DNA of 26,769 nucleotides from Desulfovibrio sp. UBA6121 (GTDB taxonomy: Bacteria > Desulfobacterota > Desulfovibrionia > Desulfovibrionales > Desulfovibrionaceae): the NCBI GenBank assembly GCA_002422505.1, contig DIVX01000062.1:1-26769 (forward strand), written 5' to 3'. Under the pieces are notes generated by a model. That model ran no database searches. It saw only the letters and a list, made by a program, of their open reading frames with translations, and had not been told where the DNA came from. The translations under genes and the position numbers were made by a program. Below, one piece after another: positions 8,273 through 15,142 of the stretch; the first letter of the stretch is position 1, and every line of letters begins with the position of its first letter.

Positions 8273-9388
8273 ATGCCCGCAAAGATCCTTATGGTCGAGG
8301 CCGCCGCCAACATGCTCGCCAACACGCGGGAGCGCCTCTGCGCGCGTTTCGACATGACCTTTGCCGTGGGCGTGGAGGAGGCGCTGAAGGCCGTGCGCGC
8401 GCACGGGCCCTTCGCCGTGGTGTTCTGCGACTGCAAGCTCGGCAAGAAAGACGGCGTGACGCTGCTGGCGGCGATCAAGACCGCGCACCCCCACACCGTG
8501 GGCCTTCTGCTGGCCCAGCGCACGGAGCTGGACCTGGCCCTTGGCGCGGTGGAAGACGGCAAGGCCTTCCGCGCGGTGCTGCGGCCCGCATCGGTGGAGT
8601 CGCTCATTGCGCACCTGGCCGCCGGGCTGGAGCAGCACACACTGGAAATCGCCGAGCAAAGCTTTCTGCAAGAAACCCTGCACGGTTCCATCCAGGCCCT
8701 CACCGACGTGCTGAGCCTGGCCAATCCGGCGGCCTTTGGCCGGGCGCTGCGCATACGCGGACTGGTGCACCGCCTGTCCAAAGTCCTGCTCATCCCCCAA
8801 TTCTGGGAGGTGGACATGGCGGCCATGCTCTCGCACATCGGCTGCGTCTCCCTGCCCAAGGCCCTGCTGGACAAGATCGCCGCTGGCAAGGACCTGGCCC
8901 CGGACGAGCGCAAGCTGTTTGAGACCCACCCCACCGTGGGCGCGGGCGTTTTGGCCAACATTGCGCGCATGGCCTTGGTTTCAGAGATCATAAAACACCA
9001 GCACGCCCGGTACGACGCCTCGCCGCCCTTTGGCGCGCGGGTGCTCAAGGTGGTGCTGGACTACGACATGCTGCTGAACCGGGGCCTGCCTGCCGCAGCC
9101 ATCTTCACGCAGATGCACGGGGTCAAGGGCGTGTACGACCCGGACATTCTGCGGACCTTCGAGAGCACCATCCCCGTGGATTCCGGCTACACCCGCCGCC
9201 GCGTAACCATGCGCGACCTGAAGGAGAACATGATCCTTGAGGAGGACATCGTCTCCGTGGACGGCATGCTGCTGTTGGCCAAGGACGCGGAACTGAACGA
9301 GGCCAACATCTACCGCCTCATAGAGTCCACCCGGAGCTTCGACATCGTGGAGCCGGTGACGGTGCTGGTGCCCGCAAACCAGGCGTAA
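8273..9388 (+). CDS. Receiver plus HD-GYP-like protein with degenerate catalytic motifs
   Basis: A 371-residue two-domain protein laid out like an RpfG-type response regulator. Residues 1-120 are receiver-like: ILMVEAAANML replaces the usual acidic pair region, Asp53 (FCDCKLGKKDG) is the expected phosphorylation site, and the conserved Lys near the end of the domain appears as Arg (AVLRPAS). Residues 135-290 match the HD-GYP layout, but the HD pair is Ser-His (MAAMLSHIGCVSLP, 187-188), the HP motif is kept (ETHPTVGAGVL) and the GYP loop reads KHQHARYDASPPFG. Cyclic-di-GMP hydrolysis therefore looks unlikely. A C-terminal piece of about 80 residues (RRRVTMRDLKENMILEEDI..) follows. ATG 8273 has AAAGGAAA upstream; longer upstream in-frame starts have no such site. 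A regulatory or binding role is inferred. Confidence 0.85.
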   Translation: MPAKILMVEAAANMLANTRERLCARFDMTFAVGVEEALKAVRAHGPFAVVFCDCKLGKKDGVTLLAAIKTAHPHTVGLLLAQRTELDLALGAVEDGKAFRAVLRPASVESLIAHLAAGLEQHTLEIAEQSFLQETLHGSIQALTDVLSLANPAAFGRALRIRGLVHRLSKVLLIPQFWEVDMAAMLSHIGCVSLPKALLDKIAAGKDLAPDERKLFETHPTVGAGVLANIARMALVSEIIKHQHARYDASPPFGARVLKVVLDYDMLLNRGLPAAAIFTQMHGVKGVYDPDILRTFESTIPVDSGYTRRRVTMRDLKENMILEEDIVSVDGMLLLAKDAELNEANIYRLIESTRSFDIVEPVTVLVPANQA

Positions 9389-9441
9389 CTGCGGGCCTGC
9401 CAGACCGCGCGCCACCTTGTGCTACGGCAGCCGGGCGCAAG

Positions 9442-9475
9442 AAAAGGCCGCCCCCTGTGCGGGAACGGCCTTTTT
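9442..9475. terminator. Bidirectional intrinsic terminator between convergent genes
   Basis: A 9-bp perfect stem, AAAAGGCCG (9442-9450) with CGGCCTTTT (9466-9474), around a 15-base loop. It is followed by a T run on the plus strand and, because the stem begins with A residues, by a T run on the minus strand too. It sits midway between the convergent receiver/HD gene and the acidic coiled-coil gene. Confidence 0.85.
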
Positions 9476-9523
9476 CCGTGTATGCTGCAAACGGGGGAAA
9501 GGGCTGTGCGCCCCCACCCAAGT

Positions 9524-11272
9524 CTATTCGTCGCGCATGCTGGCGGCCAGATGGGCGATCTCCTCGCGGATGACGCGGGCGGCTTCGCGCGGGACGGCGC
9601 GGGAGATCTCGGCGAAGATCTCGCGGTCCAGCTGGGTCTGGCGGTCCTCCAACAGGGCCAGGCGCTCGCCCGTGCCTGCGGAGACCTTCTCTGCCCCCTC
9701 CACGCGCTCGGCCAGGGCCTCGGCCTTGTCCGCCGCGCTCTGGGCGGCCTGCCGAGCCTCGGCCACTTGGGCGCCAAGGCTGTCTTCCAACTGGGTGCGC
9801 AGGGCGCCAAGCTCCTCGCGCAGGGTCCGGGCCTCCTCCTGCGAAGCCAGCAGGCGCTGCTCCAGGTCGGCCAGGGCGTTCTCGCGCTCGGCCAGTTGGC
9901 CCTCCAGCCGCACGACAGCCACGCTGCCGCCGGTCACCTGGGTGGCAAGCTCGGCCAGCCGCTGCTCCAGCCCGGCCAGGGCCTCGCTGGAAACCATGGC
10001 GCTGGGTGCGGCGACGGGTGCGGCGACGAGTGCGGCGGCCACGGCTGGCGCGGCTTCTGGCGCAGGTTCCGCCGCTGCCACGGGCTCCGGCTGCGGGGTC
10101 TCCTCCACGGCGGCGGCCACTGCACCAAGGGCGGCATCGGCCAAAGGCATTGCGGGTTCGGCCAAAGGCATGGCGGGTTCGGCCAGCACTTCGGCAACGG
10201 GCTCGGAATCGACGGAAAGCTCAAGGTCGGGCAGGTCGGCAGACACAGGGGCCGCATCGACAAGCGGCGCGGTGGCCGCTGCTGCGGCGGGCTCGGAGAG
10301 CTGATCCAGCAGGTCCTGCGGATTGAGGGAAAGCTCCGCTTCCGGCTCGGCTTCACCGGCCGAGGGCTCAATGCCCTCCATCAGGCCAGTCATGTCCAGG
10401 TCGCCGCCATCCAGCAGCGCGCCCGTGTCGGCCTGGGGCTCGGCTCCGCCCAGCAGGTCGTCCATGTCGGGCAGGGAAAGGTTGAGGTCGCCGCCCATGT
10501 CCGCCTGCTCCTGCTCGGCCACCAGGTCGCGCCCGGGTTCCGGGTCGGAGAGGTCCGGCAGGGTCAGGTCCAGCATGGAGTCGGCTACGTCCATGAGCTC
10601 TATCGGCTCGTCGTCCTGCTCGTCGCCTTGCGCAACGGGCTCGGCCACCAGGGACTGCGGCAGCTCGGCCTCCTCCACCAGGTCGCCCAGGGAGAGCTCA
10701 AGGAGATCCTCCTCGGCCTCGTCCACGGGGGCTTGCGGCTTGGCGGCGGCCTTGGGCACGTCCAGGGTCTCCAGCAGGTCGGCCATGTCCGTGCTGTCCA
10801 GGGGCTCCGGTTCCAGAGGCTCAGGCTCAAGGATCTCGGGCTCTGGGGGCGCGGCGGGCTTCTTTTCGCCCAGGCCGCTAATCAGCTCGTCCAGGCCGGA
10901 AAGGTCGATGTCGCCGTCCTTGCCGCCCGGCGTCTCATCCGGCGGCGCAAGGTCCAGCTCGCCCCCGTCGGCAAAGGCGGAAAGATCAAGGATGTCGTCC
11001 TCGGCCTCCTCCGTCTGGGCGCTGGGCGCAAGGGGAGCGTCTTCCACAAGGTCGTCCAGCAGCAGGGCGTCCTCCTCGAACTCCGGCCCGCCCACAGGAG
11101 GGGCGGAAGCGGGTTTCTCGTCGGAAGAGGCCAGCTCCTCGGCGAACAGGGCTTCCAGCTCTTTCTCGAAGTCGCTCTCGGCGGCCTTGGACTTGCTCTT
11201 GGCTCCGGAGGGCTTCAGGTCCAGGCCGTCAAGGTCGAAGGCATCGTCTTTAGATGAAGAAATCGGCGGCAT
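9524..11272 (-). CDS. Acidic low-complexity protein with repeated leucine/aspartate motifs and C-terminal coiled coil
   Basis: A 582-residue cytoplasmic protein (no signal peptide or membrane segment) that I do not recognise as a named family. Residues 1-360 are very acidic and probably disordered, with at least eight short hydrophobic patches in acidic spacers: DALLLDDLVED, DILDLSAF, IDLSGLDELISGLG, MADLLETLDV, LLELSLGDLVEEA, MLDLTLPDLSD, LNLSLPDMDDLLGG, LSLNPQDLLDQL. Residues 365-377 hold a tandem AEPAMPL duplication, followed by an Ala/Pro/Val linker. Residues 428-550 form a long coiled coil (LEQRLAELATQ.., LREELGALRTQLED..). The last 30 residues (REIFAEISRAVPREAARVIREEIAHLAAS) form amphipathic helices. 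GGAGGAG sits about 8 bases before ATG 11272. The layout recalls scaffold proteins such as PopZ or FimV, but this is architecture only, not demonstrated homology. Confidence 0.8.
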   Translation of the reverse strand: MPPISSSKDDAFDLDGLDLKPSGAKSKSKAAESDFEKELEALFAEELASSDEKPASAPPVGGPEFEEDALLLDDLVEDAPLAPSAQTEEAEDDILDLSAFADGGELDLAPPDETPGGKDGDIDLSGLDELISGLGEKKPAAPPEPEILEPEPLEPEPLDSTDMADLLETLDVPKAAAKPQAPVDEAEEDLLELSLGDLVEEAELPQSLVAEPVAQGDEQDDEPIELMDVADSMLDLTLPDLSDPEPGRDLVAEQEQADMGGDLNLSLPDMDDLLGGAEPQADTGALLDGGDLDMTGLMEGIEPSAGEAEPEAELSLNPQDLLDQLSEPAAAAATAPLVDAAPVSADLPDLELSVDSEPVAEVLAEPAMPLAEPAMPLADAALGAVAAAVEETPQPEPVAAAEPAPEAAPAVAAALVAAPVAAPSAMVSSEALAGLEQRLAELATQVTGGSVAVVRLEGQLAERENALADLEQRLLASQEEARTLREELGALRTQLEDSLGAQVAEARQAAQSAADKAEALAERVEGAEKVSAGTGERLALLEDRQTQLDREIFAEISRAVPREAARVIREEIAHLAASMRDE

Positions 11273-11298
11273 GGTCTTCTCCTCCAGGAGGAAAAGTT

Positions 11299-11329
11299 AA
11301 AAAAAGGGGGCCGCTTTCGCAACCCCCTT
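11299..11329 (-). terminator. Intrinsic terminator downstream of cytochrome c3 gene
   Basis: On the minus strand the sequence reads AAGGGGG, a short GC-rich loop, CCCCC, then a run of seven T residues. It lies 17 bp after the cytochrome c3 stop and just before the ribosome site of the acidic coiled-coil gene, so it should separate the highly expressed cytochrome transcript from the downstream gene. Confidence 0.85.
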
Positions 11330-11346
11330 GGTGAGCGTGCGTTGTG

Positions 11347-11748
11347 CTAGGCCTTCGGATGGCACTTGTCGCAAGCGGTCGGGACATTGGGCTTCTCGGC
11401 CTTCTTGGCCTTGTGGCAGCCCACGCAGGACTTCGCGGTGTTGCCGTGGAAAGCGGCGTAGTAGGAATCCTTGCCCTGCTTGGCGGTCACGTTGTCGTGG
11501 CAACCCTTGCTGTCGCACTTGGCGTATTCGTTGGCGCCAACCTTCTTGTGGTGGCAGTCGGCGCACTTCACTTCAGCGTGCTTCTTGTGCGGGAACTTCA
11601 CCAGAGACTTGGTCATCTTCATGCCCTCAGGGGCCTTGAAGGTGATGTCGGCGTCAGGGGCCTTCTTAGCCGGGGCGGCGTACAGGGGCAACGCCAGGGC
11701 GCAAGCCAGGGCAGCAACGACCAGGCTCATAAAGAGAGAACGTTTCAT
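11347..11748 (-). CDS. Periplasmic tetraheme cytochrome c3 (type I)
   Basis: A 133-residue precursor of the small electron carrier that accepts electrons from periplasmic hydrogenases and formate dehydrogenases in sulfate reducers. A Sec signal peptide covers residues 1-24 (KRSLFMSLVVAALACALALPLYA). Four heme c sites follow: CADCH (62-66), CDSKGCH (78-84, the CX4CH form), CVGCH (108-112) and CDKCH (126-130). Candidate distal histidines are His54 and His57 (FPHKKH), His67 and His101, as expected for bis-His coordination. The many lysines are typical of the docking surface. ATG 11748 is chosen over a TTG nine bases upstream; AAGGAGG lies ten bases before the ATG. Only heme 2 has the CX4CH spacing here, while some c3 proteins have it at heme 4 as well. 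The gene appears monocistronic, with its own terminator. Confidence 0.95.
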   Translation of the reverse strand: MKRSLFMSLVVAALACALALPLYAAPAKKAPDADITFKAPEGMKMTKSLVKFPHKKHAEVKCADCHHKKVGANEYAKCDSKGCHDNVTAKQGKDSYYAAFHGNTAKSCVGCHKAKKAEKPNVPTACDKCHPKA

Positions 11749-11766
11749 GCTCCTCAATCCTCCTTA

Positions 11767-11780
11767 TTCACGTACGTGAA
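11767..11780. promoter_or_regulatory. 14-bp perfect palindrome upstream of the cytochrome c3 gene
   Basis: TTCACGTACGTGAA is a perfect self-complementary 14-mer, ending 18 bp upstream of the cytochrome c3 ATG and directly before the ribosome site AAGGAGG. It is the right size for a dimeric regulator and would lie in the 5' leader or overlap the promoter. No regulator can be named from the sequence. Confidence 0.55.
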
Positions 11781-11916
11781 AACTCCACTCTACCTCTAGC
11801 CTTATGGAAGCATCTCCCCGTGTACCCAGGGAGCCATTCCGAGACGAACAGTAATGCAGATACTCCCAAACCGCGCTTCCTGGCAAGGGAGGCGGCACAC
11901 TTTTCCGGGATTTTTT

Positions 11917-12699
11917 TCACGAGGATCCGCACTTGGCGCTTTCCGCCAGGGCGTATTTCCCTGCGTAGCCGCGCGGGGTTAAAAGACGCCCCCCGGCAAG
12001 CCGCGTGGCGGAATTGCCCACCAGCAGAATGCTCTGCATGTCCACGGCCTCCAGGTCCAGCCCGGCAAGGGTGGTCACGATGACCTCCTGCCCGGGCCTG
12101 TAAGCCCGCTTGACCAGGCCCAGCGGCGTTGTGCCGGGCCGCACGGCCGCAAGGGCCGCAAGAGCCTTGGGCAGCTGATCTTTGCGCCTGCCGGAGCGCG
12201 GGTTGTAGAGCACCACCACGAAGTCCGCCTGGGCCGCCGCCGCAAGCCGCCTTTCAATGAGCTCCCAGGGGGTGAGCAGATCCGAAAGGCTGATGACGGC
12301 GAAGTCGTGCATCAGCGGCGCGCCAAGAAGCGCCGCAGCCGCGCACAGGGCCGGAATGCCCGGCACCACCTCAAGCTCCAGGGACTCCAGCAGGCCGCGC
12401 GTCTCCATGAGCTCCAGCACCAGCCCGGCCATGGCGTACACGCCCGCATCGCCGCTGGAGACGACCACCGTCTCCACGCCGCTTTGCGCCAGGTCCAGGG
12501 CCGCGCCGCAACGCTCCACCTCGCCGGTCATGCCGGTGGAGAGCACCTGCCGCCCGGCCAAGAGCTCCGGCTCCAGCAGCTCAATGTACCCCTTGTAGCC
12601 CACGATGGCCCGCGCGCGTTCCAGCGCCTGCCGGGCCAGGGGGGGCAACAGGCTGGCGTCGCCCGGCCCAAGGCCTATCACGGTGATGCGTTCCGCCAC
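11917..12699 (-). CDS. cobJ: Precorrin-3B / cobalt-factor III C17-methyltransferase
   Basis: A 260-residue SAM-dependent methyltransferase (CbiH/CobJ) that methylates C17 and drives ring contraction of the corrin precursor in cobalamin synthesis. Diagnostic stretches are ITVIGLGPGDASLLPP at the N-terminus, VVVSSGDAGVYAMAGLVLE, VVPGIPALCAAAALLGAPLMHDFAVISLSDLLTPW, and FVVVLYNPRSGRRKDQL. The start is GTG 12699 (VAERITVIG), supported by AGGGAGCGATTC just before it; longer frames upstream run into cbiG. It starts 10 bp after the cbiG stop and is the last gene of the cbi series. The neighbouring cbiD and cbiG indicate the anaerobic, early-cobalt route, so CbiH is the better functional name. Confidence 0.93.
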   Translation of the reverse strand: MAERITVIGLGPGDASLLPPLARQALERARAIVGYKGYIELLEPELLAGRQVLSTGMTGEVERCGAALDLAQSGVETVVVSSGDAGVYAMAGLVLELMETRGLLESLELEVVPGIPALCAAAALLGAPLMHDFAVISLSDLLTPWELIERRLAAAAQADFVVVLYNPRSGRRKDQLPKALAALAAVRPGTTPLGLVKRAYRPGQEVIVTTLAGLDLEAVDMQSILLVGNSATRLAGGRLLTPRGYAGKYALAESAKCGSS

Positions 12700-12709
12700 G
12701 AATCGCTCC

Positions 12710-13885
12710 CTACTGCGCCCCGCCCGAAGGGGCGGGTTTGAGGGCCACCGCGCAGGTGACCCGGGTGGACTTGACCTTTTGAACCAGCAGCTCCGCCGCC
12801 CCGGAAAGCAGCAGGGCCGACGCCTCGCACACGCTGCCAGTGCCTGTGCGCCGCAAAACCGTCTCGGATCGCCCGGCGGCCTCCACACGCGCCAGGGCTT
12901 CCGGCTCGTAGAATACAACTTCCGGGCCAAGGGCCGCAGCTGCGTCGCAAAGCCCCGGATCATCTCGTTTTATGCTCGCCGTGCCCACCGCACAAATGCT
13001 CTGCCGGGCCAAGCCCTGCTGCGCAAACACTTGTTCCACGTGCGCAAGGATTTCACCTTCCGGCACGCCCTTGCGGCAGCCCAGGCCCAGGCACAGGCAG
13101 CGCGGATAGGCGCGAAAGGTCTGCGCATGCTCCCCCCCAGCCCGCCAATGGCACCACACGCCGGGCGCGTGCGCGTCCCAGTCCTCGGGCCGGGTGGGCA
13201 CCAAAAGACCGCCCGCGTCCTGGCCGTCCAAAAGCCACCCTTCAGGATCAAAGCACTGCACGGCGCGGCCTTCCAAAAGCGCGGCGGAAACGGCCTTCAC
13301 TGCGGCGGCATTGGCCACGGCCATGCCCCGCGCCGCGGCCAGGGCGTCCACTCCGGGCAGGCCCAGGGCGTCCGTTCCCGTGGTGATGACCGGCGTGGCC
13401 CCGGTGAGCCGGGCGACTTCCAGCGCCAGCGCGTTGGCCCCGCCTGCGTGGCCGGAAACAAGGCTCACCGCGAAGCGCGCGGCCAGGTCGAGCACCACCA
13501 CGGCCGGGTCTGTGGTTTTGTGCGCCAAATGCGGGGCGATGGCCCGGACGGCGATGCCCACCGCGCCCACGAACACCTGGCGCGGATAGCGGGCGAAGGT
13601 TTCGGCCACAAGCCGGCCAAGGCTGGAAAAAGCGATGACGCCGGGCGCGCCTGCGGCCAGGCGTTCCGGGGCGAACACCTCGGCCTCAAGGTCCTGGCGC
13701 AGGCGCAGGGCCAGGGCCAGCCCCGGCTCGCTCAGGGCATAGATTGCGGTGGCGGGATGCCCGTCGCCGGAGCGTGCGGACGCCCCGGCGGACGCTCCGA
13801 CCGATGCCCCAGTGGATGCTCCGACCGATGCTCCAGCGGACGCCCTGACCGATGCCCTGACCGACGACACGGCGGCGGCGGTCAT
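12710..13885 (-). CDS. cbiG: Cobalt-precorrin-5A hydrolase (cobalamin biosynthesis protein CbiG)
   Basis: CbiG opens the delta-lactone of cobalt-precorrin-5A and releases acetaldehyde in anaerobic cobalamin synthesis. This 391-residue protein has the N-terminal part (AIYALSEPGLALALRL), the central region VFVGAVGIAVRAIAPHLAHKTTDPAVVVLD..SLVSGHAGGANALALEVA, and the C-terminal domain with LGLGCRKGVPEGEIL and TGTGSVCEASALLLSG. The ATG at 13885 overlaps the TGA of cbiET (ATGA), which suggests translational coupling. Residues 10-38 are a low-complexity Ala/Ser/Gly/Val run encoded by a 12-bp tandem repeat and precede the conserved domain, an unusual extension. An internal start beyond the repeat cannot be excluded, but no better ribosome site was seen. 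Confidence 0.92.
   Translation of the reverse strand: MTAAAVSSVRASVRASAGASVGASTGASVGASAGASARSGDGHPATAIYALSEPGLALALRLRQDLEAEVFAPERLAAGAPGVIAFSSLGRLVAETFARYPRQVFVGAVGIAVRAIAPHLAHKTTDPAVVVLDLAARFAVSLVSGHAGGANALALEVARLTGATPVITTGTDALGLPGVDALAAARGMAVANAAAVKAVSAALLEGRAVQCFDPEGWLLDGQDAGGLLVPTRPEDWDAHAPGVWCHWRAGGEHAQTFRAYPRCLCLGLGCRKGVPEGEILAHVEQVFAQQGLARQSICAVGTASIKRDDPGLCDAAAALGPEVVFYEPEALARVEAAGRSETVLRRTGTGSVCEASALLLSGAAELLVQKVKSTRVTCAVALKPAPSGGAQ
13775..13867 (-). repeat. Degenerate 12-bp tandem repeat inside the 5' end of cbiG
   Basis: On the minus strand about seven imperfect copies of a 12-base unit, such as GTCAGGGCATCG and GTCGGAGCATCC, follow each other without gaps. Because 12 is a multiple of three, every copy keeps the frame and encodes Ala-Ser-x-(Gly/Arg). 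Unit number could vary between strains without a frameshift. Confidence 0.8.
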
Positions 13886-15132
13886 AACGCCGGGGGCGGC
13901 GCGGGCTTGTCCGCCCAGATGACGAACACTGGATTCTGGGCGCGCAGGCGCAAATCTCCGGCCAGGCGGTCGGCCTGGCTGGCCTGCAGCTGGGTGATGC
14001 CGAAGTTCCAGTTGTGGGTGTGGAAGTAGTCCTTCACGCGCATGAGGGTATCGAGCAGGATGGCGTGCACCACCACGCGCCCGCCGGGCTTGAGCCTGCG
14101 GCAGGCGTGGGCCAGGGCGCGGGTATCCTGCCCCAGGCCGCCGCCCACGAACACCCGGTCCGGGTCCGGCAGCTCCACCAGGGACTCCGGCATCTCGCCC
14201 TGCACGGTTTCCACCAGCCAGGCCCCAATGCGCCGCACATTCTCGCGGATCATGGCCGCGCGGCGGGGCTCGCGCTCAATGGCGAACACGCGGCCCTCGT
14301 GGGCCAGGTGCGAGGCCTCTATGGCCACGGAGCCGCAGCCCGCGCCCATGTCCCACACCACGGAGCCGGGCATGACGCCCAGCATGGCCAAGCCCGTGGC
14401 GCGCACGGCCAGCTTGGTGATGAGCCCCTTCTCGTGGAAGTAGTAGTGGTCCGGGATGCCCAGCATGAGCGGAATCTCTGGGGGCGCGGTGCGCTCCACC
14501 AGCACAAGATTGAGGTCGGAGAACGGCAGGTCCCAGGCGTCCTCCATGCGCAGGCGGCGGGCTGTTTCACCCGGTGCGCCAAGATTTTCCAGCACGATGA
14601 GCTGGGCATCCACCACGCCGCGCTCCAGCAACGCCTGGGCGATGACCGCCGGGCCGTTTTGCGGGTCGGTGAACACGGCGATGCGCTCAAAGCGCGCCAA
14701 GGCGGCGAACAGCGGAGTGAAGTCGTTGCGGCCATGCAGCGAGACCACGCGCACGTCGTGCCAGGGCAGGCCCACGCGGGCGGCGGCCATTTGCAGGGTG
14801 CACAGGTTGGGGTGCACCACCACGCAGTTGGCCCCCAGGGCCTCTATGAGCCGCTTGCCCAGGCCGAAGAACAGGGGGTCGCCGTCGGCCAGCACCACCA
14901 CGGCGCGGCCCGCCGCGCGCTCCCGGGCGATGTCGTCCAGAATGGGCGAAAGCGGCCCGGTGATGGCGATGGCGCGTTCCGGTTTGCAGCAGCGCGGGGC
15001 GGCCTCAAGCAGCCTGCGCCCGGCCACCAGCACCTGGGCGCGGCTCAGAATTTCCTCTACGCCCGGCGGCGGGGTAAGGGCTCCGGGCCGCAGGCCCACA
15101 ACATGAACGGGATTTTGGCATTTGCTGAACAT
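13882..15132 (-). CDS. cbiE: Precorrin-6Y C5,15-methyltransferase (decarboxylating), CbiE-CbiT fusion
   Basis: A fused bifunctional enzyme of 416 residues (CbiET, equivalent to CobL) that methylates C5 and C15 and decarboxylates the C12 acetate side chain of the corrin ring. The CbiE half (about 1-210) has VHVVGLRPGALTPPPGVEEILSRAQVLVAG, VVVLADGDPLFFGLGKRL and the linker VLENLGAPGETARRL. The CbiT half (about 220-405) has HEKGLITKLAVRATGLAML, the SAM site VVWDMGAGCGSVAIEASHLA and DRVFVGGGLGQDTRALAHAC. ATG 15132 has GGGGGA six bases upstream; the frame is open further upstream but crosses cbiD without a ribosome site. It starts 10 bp after cbiD and overlaps cbiG by 4 bases. Confidence 0.93.
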   Translation of the reverse strand: MFSKCQNPVHVVGLRPGALTPPPGVEEILSRAQVLVAGRRLLEAAPRCCKPERAIAITGPLSPILDDIARERAAGRAVVVLADGDPLFFGLGKRLIEALGANCVVVHPNLCTLQMAAARVGLPWHDVRVVSLHGRNDFTPLFAALARFERIAVFTDPQNGPAVIAQALLERGVVDAQLIVLENLGAPGETARRLRMEDAWDLPFSDLNLVLVERTAPPEIPLMLGIPDHYYFHEKGLITKLAVRATGLAMLGVMPGSVVWDMGAGCGSVAIEASHLAHEGRVFAIEREPRRAAMIRENVRRIGAWLVETVQGEMPESLVELPDPDRVFVGGGLGQDTRALAHACRRLKPGGRVVVHAILLDTLMRVKDYFHTHNWNFGITQLQASQADRLAGDLRLRAQNPVFVIWADKPAPPPAL

Positions 15133-15142
15133 GGCGTCCCCC

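Noticed and set aside
7966..9048. Upstream extension of the 68-residue protein frame on the minus strand
   Set aside because: It runs opposite the receiver/HD gene and gives Ser/Arg-rich sequence; the ATG at 7965 has the only good ribosome site.
9419..11257. Plus-strand open frame of about 600 codons opposite the acidic protein
   Set aside because: The minus strand has the strong ribosome site, flanking terminators and a sensible coiled coil; the plus translation is Gly/Leu/Gln-rich noise.
11820..12083. Plus-strand open frame downstream of cobJ
   Set aside because: No ribosome site; most of it is the shadow of cobJ; Arg/Pro-rich translation without family likeness.
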